Origin: JASHPR01 sp963815375
GTDB lineage: Bacteria > Actinomycetota > Actinomycetes > Streptosporangiales > Streptosporangiaceae
Assembly: GCA_963815375.1 (NCBI GenBank)
Contig: CAWFGX010000004.1
Location: 496,001 to 560,000 of the forward strand
Direction: 5' to 3'
Length of the DNA stretch: 64,000 nucleotides
Positions within the stretch are counted from its first letter, which is position 1. Each line of letters starts with the position of its first letter. This document shows, one piece after another, positions 15,491-25,719 of this stretch. A model generated the notes under the pieces. That model saw only the letters and a program-made list of their open reading frames with translations. It was not told the DNA's origin and ran no database searches. The position numbers were made by a program, and so were the translations under genes.

Positions 15491-16407
15491 TCGCGTCCGA
15501 GGTCCCTGTGCGCGACCCGGACGCCCGACCACGATCCGGTCAGGCGCGCGGCGATCTGCTCGGCCATCACAACGCTCCGGTGTTTCCCTCCGGTGCAGCC
15601 CACGGCCAGCTCCGCATGGTGCTTTCCCTCCCGCTGATAGCCCGCCAGGGTCACCCGTAGCGCCTCGACGAACGCGTCAAGGAACTCCCTGGCGCCGGGC
15701 TGGCCCAGGACGTAGTCCCTGACATCGCGGTCCTGGCCGGTCAGCGGGGCCAGGTCGGGCACCCAGTGCGGGTTCGGCAGGAACCGGCAGTCCACCACCA
15801 TGTCGGCGTCCACCGGCAGCCCGTACTTGAACCCGAAGGACATCACGTTCAGGCGGAGCGCGGTATCAACATCGCCGGCGAAGGCGTCTCGCATCCGCTC
15901 CCGCAATTCGTGCACGTTGAGCTCGGAGGTGTCGAGCACCAGGTCGGCCTCGCCGCGGATGCCCTGCAGCAGCTCGCGCTCGGCGGCGATGCCGTCGACG
16001 ACCCGGCCTTCCTCCTGCAGCGGGTGCGGGCGGCGGACGCTGTCGAACCTGCGTACCAGCGTCTCGTCGCTTGCCTCAAGGAACACGACGTAGGGCCGGG
16101 CGCCGCGCGCGTCAAGGTCCCCGATGACTGATTTCAGGTCGGTGGAGAATGCGCGGCTGCGCACGTCGACGACGGCCGCGATCCGCGGCACGGCGCCCTG
16201 AGAGCGCCCCGCGAGGTCCAGCATCGTCGGCAGCAGTGCGGGTGGCAGGTTGTCGGCGACGAACCAGTCGAGGTCTTCCAGCGACTTTGCCGCCGTGCTC
16301 CGTCCCGCCCCCGACATGCCGGTAATGATGACGATCTCCGGCACTTTGTCCGCCGCCCTGTCATCGACCGCGACTCCGCCCGAGCCCGCCGGGCCATCCG
16401 TTCTCAT
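15487..16407 (-). CDS. rapZ: RapZ-family nucleotide-binding protein
   Basis: The 306-residue protein has the N-terminal P-loop GMSGAGRSTAAKSLED, in which Arg replaces the usual Lys, as is common in actinobacterial members. WFVADNLPPALLPTM follows. The C-terminal half has SFGFKYGLPVDADMVVDCRFLPNPHW, a hallmark of the family, and the GCTGGKHRSVVMAE loop. In E. coli RapZ is an RNase E adapter controlling GlmS mRNA. In Gram-positives the role is less clear but may link to UDP-GlcNAc sensing together with YvcK next door. It overlaps uvrC and yvcK by 4 nt each. Confidence 0.95.
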   Translation of the reverse strand: MRTDGPAGSGGVAVDDRAADKVPEIVIITGMSGAGRSTAAKSLEDLDWFVADNLPPALLPTMLDLAGRSQGAVPRIAAVVDVRSRAFSTDLKSVIGDLDARGARPYVVFLEASDETLVRRFDSVRRPHPLQEEGRVVDGIAAERELLQGIRGEADLVLDTSELNVHELRERMRDAFAGDVDTALRLNVMSFGFKYGLPVDADMVVDCRFLPNPHWVPDLAPLTGQDRDVRDYVLGQPGAREFLDAFVEALRVTLAGYQREGKHHAELAVGCTGGKHRSVVMAEQIAARLTGSWSGVRVAHRDLGRE

Positions 16408-18413
16408 CGTGCTTCTCCCCCGTTGCCAGAATCGCCGGCATTGGCAGCGCGCAGCGCCGTAGCGACCGTCTCGGCGATCCGCGGCCCTATGCCAGGCAGC
16501 CCGGCTATCTCCGCCACGTTAGCTCCGGCGATCCTGCGCACGGAACCGAAATGGCGCAGCAGAGTTGCCTTACGGGCAGGCCCCAGCCCGGGCACCGCGT
16601 CCAGCTCGCTGACTGTCAGCGCCGCTGACCTCTTCTTCCTGTGATATGTGATCGCGAACCGGTGTGCCTCGTCCCGTACCCGCTGCAGCAGGTACAGACC
16701 CTCGCTGGTCCGTGGCATGATCACCGGGCTGTCCTCGCCTGGCAGCCACACTTCCTCCAGGCGCTTGGCCAGGCCGCACACCGAGACATCGTCGATGCCG
16801 AGCTTGTCCAGTGCCCGCGCTGCCGCGGCCACCTGCGGCTGGCCGCCGTCGACAACCACCAGGTTTGGCGGGTAAGCGAATTTCCGCTGGTCGGCCACTA
16901 TGTCGCTCGCGGAAGGATCCACCAGGGCGTCCAGCTCGCCTGTTGCCTCCCGTTCCTCCAGGTAGCGCCGGAACCTGCGGGATATGACCTCATAGATGCT
17001 GGCGACATCGTCGGTCCCGTCCAGTCCGCGGATGCTGAACCTGCGGTATTCCGACTTGCGCGCCAGGCCGTCCTCGAAAACGATCATGGAGGCCACGACG
17101 TGTGTCCCCTGCAGGTTCGACACGTCGTAGCACTCGATCCGCAGCGGGGCATCCGGCAGCCCCAGCGCCTCCTGGATCTCGTGCAGGGCGCGGCTGCGGG
17201 TGGTCAGGTCGCTGGCCCGCTTGGTCTTGTGCAGCGCCAGCGCCTCGGCCGCGTTCCGGGCAACGGTCTCAAGCAGCGCTCTCTTATCCCCGCGCTGCGG
17301 CACCCGGAGCCGGACCGGGCCGCCGCGGCGTTCTGCGAGCCATTCCTCGAACGCTGCGGCGTCGGGCGGCAAGGCTGGCACGAGTACCTCGCGCGGCACC
17401 GGCGCGTCGCGGCGCCGCGTCCCGGCAGCGGGGAGGCCGCCGCGTCGAGAGTCGCGGACCGTAGTGTCGATTGCCGGATCCGCGCCGTAGACCTGGCCGA
17501 GGAACTGCTCCACCAGCTCGCCTGGCGACATCTCCTCGACCTTGTCGACTACCCAGCCCCGCTGGCCTCGCACCCGCCCGCCGCGCACGTAGAACACCTG
17601 GACGGCGGCCTCGAGCTGGTCCTCGGCGAGGGCGATCACGTCGCAGTCGGTGCCGTCGCCGAGTACGACCGCCTGCTTCTCCAGCGCCCGCTGCAGTGCC
17701 TGGATGTCGTCGCGCAGCCGCGCCGCGCGCTCGTACTCCTCCGCGGCCGAGGCCCGGCGCATCTCAGCCTCGAGGCGTCTGGTGAACTTGCCGGTCTGCC
17801 CGGCCATGAAGTCGCAGAACTCCTCGGCCAGGAGCCGGTGCTCCGCCGCGCTGACGCGCCCGACGCACGGAGCCGAGCACTTGCCGATATAGCCAAGCAG
17901 GCACGGCCGTCCGATCTGGCCTGCCCGCTTGAACACCCCGGCCGAGCAGGTCCGTACCGGGAACACCCGGAGCAGCGTGTCGACGGTGTCCCTGATCGCC
18001 CAGGCGTGCGAGTAGGGCCCGAAGTAGCGCACTCCCCGCCGCCTCGCGCCCCGCATCACCGTAACCCGCGGGTACTCCTCGTCCATGGTCACCGCGAGGT
18101 ACGGGTAGCTCTTGTCGTCGCGGTACCTGACGTTGAACCGGGGATCGAATTCCTTGATCCAGGAGTACTCCAGCTGGAGGGCCTCCACCTCGGTCCCGAC
18201 CACCGTCCACTCCACCCCGGCCGCCGAGCTGAGCATGGTCTGGGTCCGCGGGTGCAGCGCCACGAAGTCGGCGAAGTAGGAATTCAGGCGCGAGCGGAGG
18301 TTCTTGGCCTTTCCCACGTAGATGACCCGGCCACGCTCGTCCCGGAACCTGTAGACCCCGGGCGACTCCGGAATCGAGCCAGGGGCCGGCCGGTAACTCG
18401 CCGGATCTGCCAC
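16404..18413 (-). CDS. uvrC: excinuclease ABC subunit C
   Basis: The 669-residue UvrC makes both incisions in nucleotide excision repair. The N-terminal GIY-YIG nuclease is visible as SPGVYRFRDERGRVIYVGKA followed by NLRSRLNSYF. Four Cys residues around the CLLGYIGKCSAPC stretch may bind an Fe-S cluster, as reported in the family. The UvrB-interacting region is near residues 205-240. The RNase H-like C-terminal nuclease includes RIECYDVSNLQGTHVV and VVVDGGQPQV. Helix-hairpin-helix motifs close the protein (VPGLGPARKATLLRHFGS, then LPGIGPRIAETVATAL). It heads the uvrC-rapZ-yvcK-whiA operon. Confidence 0.98.
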   Translation of the reverse strand: MADPASYRPAPGSIPESPGVYRFRDERGRVIYVGKAKNLRSRLNSYFADFVALHPRTQTMLSSAAGVEWTVVGTEVEALQLEYSWIKEFDPRFNVRYRDDKSYPYLAVTMDEEYPRVTVMRGARRRGVRYFGPYSHAWAIRDTVDTLLRVFPVRTCSAGVFKRAGQIGRPCLLGYIGKCSAPCVGRVSAAEHRLLAEEFCDFMAGQTGKFTRRLEAEMRRASAAEEYERAARLRDDIQALQRALEKQAVVLGDGTDCDVIALAEDQLEAAVQVFYVRGGRVRGQRGWVVDKVEEMSPGELVEQFLGQVYGADPAIDTTVRDSRRGGLPAAGTRRRDAPVPREVLVPALPPDAAAFEEWLAERRGGPVRLRVPQRGDKRALLETVARNAAEALALHKTKRASDLTTRSRALHEIQEALGLPDAPLRIECYDVSNLQGTHVVASMIVFEDGLARKSEYRRFSIRGLDGTDDVASIYEVISRRFRRYLEEREATGELDALVDPSASDIVADQRKFAYPPNLVVVDGGQPQVAAAARALDKLGIDDVSVCGLAKRLEEVWLPGEDSPVIMPRTSEGLYLLQRVRDEAHRFAITYHRKKRSAALTVSELDAVPGLGPARKATLLRHFGSVRRIAGANVAEIAGLPGIGPRIAETVATALRAANAGDSGNGGEAR

Positions 18414-18423
18414 GCTGCAACTC

Positions 18424-18429
18424 TATGCT
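18424..18429 (+). promoter_or_regulatory. possible -10 element for a leaderless hpnB-like transcript
   Basis: TATGCT ends 6 nt before the GTG at 18436, and only 22 bp separate this start from uvrC. The spacing would place transcription start at the initiation codon, giving a leaderless mRNA. The -35 region would lie in the uvrC 5' end. No Shine-Dalgarno sequence is visible. Confidence 0.4.
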
Positions 18430-19625
18430 GCGGGGGTGTCTGTCGCCGCCGCGTGCGCTCTCGCCGCCTGCTCGCTCGCCACTGTCGCCTGGGCGTATCT
18501 GCTGGCGGCTCACGGCAGCTACTGGCGGACGGACCAGCGGCTGCCAGCGTCCGGCAGGGAGGGTGAGCCTGCGGGCGGCTGGCCCAGCGTCACGGCCATC
18601 GTTCCGGCCCGGAACGATGCAGCGGTGCTCACGGAGACACTGCCGACACTGCTGGCGCAGGAGTACCCGGGCACCTTTCGTGTGATCCTCGTCGACGATG
18701 ACAGCTCGGACGGCACGGCCAGCGTCGCCGGCCAGATCGGCCGCACGCAGGGGCGGCTGCGGATCGTGTCGGGCAGGACGCCGCCGCCGGGCTGGGCCGG
18801 CAAGGTCTGGGCCATGCAGCAGGGTCTTGGCGCAGCGGGGGACCCCACGTACGTGCTGTTCACCGATGCTGATATTTCCCATGCGCCGGGGACCGTTTCG
18901 CGCCTGGTGCGGGCGGCCGTGGCGGGCGACCGCGGGCTGGTCTCGCAGATGGCGCTGCTGCGCGCGCAGACGCCCGCGGAGCGGCTGCTGGTCCCGGCGT
19001 TCGTCTACTTCTTCGCCCAGCTTTACCCGTTCCGGCGGGTCAACCGGCCCGGCTCGGGCACGGCGGCCGCCGCCGGCGGCTGCATGCTGGTGCGCAGAGA
19101 TTTTCTGAACGCGGCCGGAGGACTTGACCGCATACGCGGCGCGCGGATCGACGACGTAGCGTTTGGCCGGCTCCTCAAGCGCTCGGCCCCGCCCGTGCGC
19201 TGCTGGCTCGGGTTCACGACTGACGTCCGCAGCTGCCGTGCCTACCCGCGACTGGGCGAGGTGTGGGACATGATGGCCAGGAGCGCCTACACGCAGCTGC
19301 GCTACTCGCCCGCTGCGCTGGGCGGCACGCTCGCCGGCCTGCTGTGGCTCTACGCACTTCCCCCGGCCGCCGGGCTGGCCGGGCTGGGCTGGCTGGCGGC
19401 TGGCGGCGGACTGGCTGCTGCAGTGCTGGCTATTGTGGGCCTGGCCGGATGGCTGATCATGACGGTGAGCTACATCCCGATGCAGCGCCTGTACCGGCTC
19501 ACAGCGTGGCGGGCGCCACTGCTGCCGCTGGTCGCGCTGCTGTACGCGGCGATGACCGCTGACTCAGCCCGCCGCTACTATCTTGGCCGCGGCGGTCAGT
19601 GGAAGGGACGCACGATCAGCGGGCG

Positions 19626-22454
<2,829 letters not shown>

Positions 22455-22535
22455 TCTGGGAGCCTCCTGCGAAAGTGCACACCGTGCTGGAGTCCCCCTC
22501 TGTCGCGGCGCCCGTGGTGATCGCGAGAGGCGTCA

Positions 22536-22637
22536 GCTCCAGAGCTGCTTATCCCGCCCGGTCCTGGCTGCCTGAGAGGTTCCGGGGAGGTTGCCCCTTC
22601 GGCGCCCCGCTGCTGGCTGCGCGGGGACTCTCCCGGG
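22536..22637 (-). promoter_or_regulatory. glycine riboswitch upstream of gcvP
   Basis: On the minus strand the leader reads GGGAGAGTCCCCGC, CGCCGAAGGGGCAA, CTCTCAGGCA, GGACCG and CTCTGGAG in order. These are the conserved segments of a glycine aptamer. Only one full aptamer is seen. About 82 nt separate it from the gcvP ATG. In that stretch CTCCAG could pair with the CTGGAG at the aptamer's 3' end, a plausible switching element. A second hairpin (CCTCTCGCG with CGCGACAGAGG) lies before the ribosome binding site. Confidence 0.9.
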
Positions 22638-22717
22638 TGGTGTCATCAGCGCACCCGAGCCTACCGCAGCGGCACCTGGACGCGGTGCGGCGAGTCACAG
22701 ATGGGGTGCGGGAAGTC

Positions 22718-23386
22718 CTAGCCGGTCCTGCGGGCGCGGCGGCGGGAAAGCTCGTCCGCCGCAGTGGGTCCGGGCGCGTCCTGGGCCGCGTCGGCACTGT
22801 CGGCCCGTTCCGCCGGGATATCGGCGAGGGTGCCCTCAACCTCCTGCCAGACCTTGCCGAGCGCGATGCCGAATACGCCCTGGCCGCCCTGAAGCAGGTC
22901 GACCACCTCATCGGAGGAGGTGCACGCGTAGACGCTGGCGCCGTCGCTCATCAGTGTTACCTGCGTGACGTCGCCTGCTCCCTGTTCGTGCAGGTAGACG
23001 ACTGCCGCCCTGATCTGCTGCAGCGAGATCCCGGTATCCAGCAGCCGCTTCACGATCTTGAGAGCCAGGATGTCCCGGAACCCGTAGAGGCGCTGCGATC
23101 CGGACCCGCTGGCGGGGCGGACGCTCGGCTCGACCAGGCCGGTCCTGGCCCAGTAGTCGAGCTGGCGGTAGGTGATACCAGCGGCGGCGCAGGCTGTTGG
23201 GCCCCGGTAGCCGACTTCCTCAGGCTGCTGCGTGTGCTCCTCGCCGAACAGCAAGCCCTGCTGGCCGATATTGGGCTGGCCGACACTGGGCTGGCTCGCA
23301 GCGGGCTCGCCAAGTCTCACGCGCCTGGCCGCTTCACCGCGAATTCCAGGCGCCTGACCGTCGCCCTTGATCACCGCCACCAGCAC
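22718..23386 (-). CDS. MerR-family regulator, Rv1830-like
   Basis: The 222-residue protein carries a MerR-type HTH in the middle: GYRGPTACAAAGITYRQLDY, then WARTGLVEPS, GSGSQRLYGFRDILALKIVK. A second conserved block is EVVDLLQGGQGVFGIALGKVWQEVEG. This combination matches the actinobacterial protein that follows the bifunctional nuclease gene in mycobacteria (Rv1830 type). The first ~55 residues are not conserved, so a later start is possible. Its targets are unknown. It belongs to the conserved garA-ftsR-nuclease-merR-gcvP neighbourhood. Confidence 0.85.
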   Translation of the reverse strand: MLVAVIKGDGQAPGIRGEAARRVRLGEPAASQPSVGQPNIGQQGLLFGEEHTQQPEEVGYRGPTACAAAGITYRQLDYWARTGLVEPSVRPASGSGSQRLYGFRDILALKIVKRLLDTGISLQQIRAAVVYLHEQGAGDVTQVTLMSDGASVYACTSSDEVVDLLQGGQGVFGIALGKVWQEVEGTLADIPAERADSADAAQDAPGPTAADELSRRRARRTG

Positions 23387-23485
23387 CTCCGGCCCTGGAC
23401 CGCGAATCCCTGGGCCCTCGTCTCGAACCGTAGGCCGACGGCAGCGAGGTCGTCAACGATCTCGGTCGGCGCGTCGTGTCCCGGC

Positions 23486-23956
23486 TCAGGTTGCGCGGCC
23501 GAAGTCCTCAGGCGTGATCGTGTCCAGGAACTCACGGAACTTCTCGACCTCGTCCTCCTGCTCATCGGGGATCGAGATGCCGGCTTCCTCCAGGATCTCG
23601 TCAGCCGCGAAGATCGTCGCGCCGGTCCGCAGGGCAAGGGCAATCGAGTCCGACGGGCGGGCGCTGACCTCCTTGCCGTTGGAGAAGATCAGATCGGCGA
23701 AGAACGTGCCGTTGCGCAGGGCGGTAATGTTCACGGTCCGCAGCTGGACGCCCAGGGCCTCAAGGATGTCCCGGAGCAGGTCATGGGTGAGCGGGCGAAC
23801 CGGCACCAGGCCCTGCTGGGCGTAGGCGATCGCGGTGGCCTCCATCGGCCCGATCCATATCGGCAAGTACCGCTCGCCCTGTGTTTCCTTCAGCAGGACG
23901 ATCGGCTGGTTCGTGGGCATCTCGACCCTGACGCCGACGACCTCCAACTGCCTCAC
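23486..23956 (-). CDS. bifunctional nuclease family protein (DUF151)
   Basis: The 156-residue protein begins MRQLEVVGVRVEMPTNQPIV and has LPIWIGPMEATAIAYAQQG, then VSARPSDSIALALRTGATIF, all characteristic of the DUF151/BFN family. An acidic C-terminal tail follows. Plant relatives have RNase and DNase activity. The bacterial role is not settled. It is the Rv1829-type member lying between the two MerR genes, as in mycobacteria. Confidence 0.92.
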   Translation of the reverse strand: MRQLEVVGVRVEMPTNQPIVLLKETQGERYLPIWIGPMEATAIAYAQQGLVPVRPLTHDLLRDILEALGVQLRTVNITALRNGTFFADLIFSNGKEVSARPSDSIALALRTGATIFAADEILEEAGISIPDEQEDEVEKFREFLDTITPEDFGRAT

Positions 23957-24090
23957 GGCGGCTCCGTCCTCACATGCGCCTGGCGCGTTGCCTTACTTCT
24001 AGACCCTGCTCAGAAGGCACTCCCTTTGTCAACGTACACCCGCAATCTGGGTGCGCCCGCCTGTGGGTGCCCGGGGGCTGGCCTGCGAGG

Positions 24091-24810
24091 TCACGCGCTT
24101 GCCCCCCGGTATTCGCCTGTCGGCGGGCCGCCCGCCTGAGCGGCGCCAGGAAGGCTCTCGCCAGGGAATCCGGCCTCGGCGAGCGCCGCGTCGATGAGCG
24201 CGCCGTGCAGCCGCAGAACCACTGCGGCCATCTCCCGCGCTGTCCTCCCGGCCTGGCTCCTCGCCTGCGCGCTGCGCTGCCGGAGCATCGGAGCGACGAG
24301 CTGCTCGATGAGTGAGCTTTCCCGTTCAGCAGCGGCCCGGACGGCCCGCAGGTGCCGCGCCTCAACACCGTATTTGGCCAGTATGGCCGCTGCGGAGGCT
24401 ACCTGGAGCGCGTCCCGGCCGTAGGCTCTGCCGACCCGGCGGATCAGCCCGAATGCCTCCAGCTCGGCTAGCTGTCCGTCGCTGATCCCGGCGGCGGCGA
24501 GCAGCTGGCGCCGGGTCATCGGGCCGCTGCCATCAGGAGCAGGGTCCTCGGCTGTCGGCACCGGCACCAGGCGTTCCTTGATCACCCGCAGGGGCAGGTA
24601 CTGATCCCGCTGAGCGGTGAGGATGTACCGAAGGCGCTCCACGTCCGCGTCGTCGAAGCGGCGGTACCCGGACGGTGACCGGGCAGGCTCGATCAGGCCC
24701 TCGGACTCCAGGAAGCGGATCTTGGAAACGCTGACGTCCGGGAACTCGCCGCGAAGGCGGGACAGTACCTCGCCGATGCCGAAATACGCCCGGGCTGGCT
24801 GTGCGCTCAT
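24091..24810 (-). CDS. ftsR: MerR-family cell division regulator FtsR
   Basis: The 239-residue protein starts with GIGEVLSRLRGEFPDVSVSK and IRFLESEGLIEPARSPSGYRRFDDADVERL, a MerR-type HTH, then ILTAQRDQYLPLRVIKERL. These match the FtsR/Rv1828 family, described in Corynebacterium as an activator of ftsZ. A second HTH-like region (TRRQLLAAAGISDGQLAELE) follows at about residue 100. The start overlaps the garA-like stop by 4 nt, so the two are translationally coupled. ftsZ is not in the window. Confidence 0.9.
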   Translation of the reverse strand: MSAQPARAYFGIGEVLSRLRGEFPDVSVSKIRFLESEGLIEPARSPSGYRRFDDADVERLRYILTAQRDQYLPLRVIKERLVPVPTAEDPAPDGSGPMTRRQLLAAAGISDGQLAELEAFGLIRRVGRAYGRDALQVASAAAILAKYGVEARHLRAVRAAAERESSLIEQLVAPMLRQRSAQARSQAGRTAREMAAVVLRLHGALIDAALAEAGFPGESLPGAAQAGGPPTGEYRGASA

Positions 24811-25355
24811 CCCCCGACCTGTGCGCCTCCGCCGCCATACTCAGCCTGCGAGCGCGGGCCGAGAAGGAACACCAGGCGGAACTTGCCCACCTGTACCTCG
24901 TCGCCGCCGGTCAGGTCGCGCTCCTCGATCCGCTCCCGGTTCACGTACGTGCCGTTCAGGCTGCCCACATCACGGACAGTGAAACGGCTGCCCGAGCGGT
25001 AGAACTCGGCGTGCCTCCGCGAGACCGTGACATCGTCAAGGAAGATGTCGCTGTCCGGGTGCCGGCCGACCAGCGTGAGGTCGCTGTCCAGCAGGAACCG
25101 GCTCCCGGCGTTCGGCCCGCGCTGTACTACCAGCAGTGCCGTCCCGACGGGCAGGTTGTCCAGGCCAGCGGCATCGGAGACGGCCTCATCGACGAACTCG
25201 GTGTCGCCTGGCTCAGCGCCGACGACCGAGATGATCGATGTGGTCTCAGCCGCGCCCTCGGCAGAGCTGCGAGGCAGCGGGGTGCCACACTGCGAGCAGA
25301 AGCGCGCCCCCTCAGGGTTCCCCCCGCCGCATCTGATGCAGTACACGCTGGCCAT
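24807..25355 (-). CDS. garA: GarA-like FHA-domain protein with N-terminal zinc ribbon
   Basis: The 182-residue protein starts with a zinc-ribbon CIRCGGGNPEGARFCSQCG. It is followed by AAETTSIISV, resembling the phosphorylated ETTS motif of mycobacterial GarA. The C-terminal FHA domain has LVGRHPDSDIFLDDVTVSRR and DVGSLNGTYVN. GarA is a PknB/PknG substrate that, when unphosphorylated, restrains 2-oxoglutarate dehydrogenase and glutamate metabolism. The ATG at 25355 has GGGAGG upstream and opens at the zinc ribbon. The same frame extends to 25562, but that part is Arg-rich and unlike the family. The gene overlaps ftsR by 4 nt. Confidence 0.85.
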   Translation of the reverse strand: MASVYCIRCGGGNPEGARFCSQCGTPLPRSSAEGAAETTSIISVVGAEPGDTEFVDEAVSDAAGLDNLPVGTALLVVQRGPNAGSRFLLDSDLTLVGRHPDSDIFLDDVTVSRRHAEFYRSGSRFTVRDVGSLNGTYVNRERIEERDLTGGDEVQVGKFRLVFLLGPRSQAEYGGGGAQVGG

Positions 25356-25719
25356 GTCCGTGCCTAGCCTCCCGTTCGCCGGCCACGCAGACGGGGCTGG
25401 AACCATGTCCTGGGCCGCTTGCCGCACGAACTCCGCTGGTGGAGTCAAAGCTACCCGCGCTGCCTCGGGCTGGTCCATGCGCCACACACGGCTGCCGCGC
25501 CCCGTCAGCCTGGCCCGCAGGCGCTCCGGAGCGCGCGCCTTGTCGCGACGCCTCCGCCACATCTGACCGCTCCTCCGCGTTCCCCGTTCAGTGCAATGAC
25601 CGCGATTCTCTCACGCAGTTCGGCCTCCGCGCGCCACTCTCGGCAGCCCTGGAAGGCCTGCACAGCTTCTATCAGGGCTTTAGCGCCTGGATCGCGGTCG
25701 CGGGGCCGTGAACACGGCC
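25356..25719. other. 364-bp region with no supported gene
   Basis: The minus-strand frame of the garA-like gene stays open to 25562, and small frames exist on both strands. None has family-like sequence or a good ribosome binding site. It probably holds the promoter of the garA-ftsR operon. I see no clear terminator for the upstream operon. Confidence 0.5.

Noticed and set aside
16641..18566. 641-residue plus-strand frame opposite uvrC
   Set aside because: It is antisense to a clear uvrC and arises from high G+C content.
25356..25562. N-terminal extension of the garA-like gene
   Set aside because: The extension is Arg-rich and unlike GarA. The ATG at 25355 has a good ribosome binding site and opens at the zinc ribbon.
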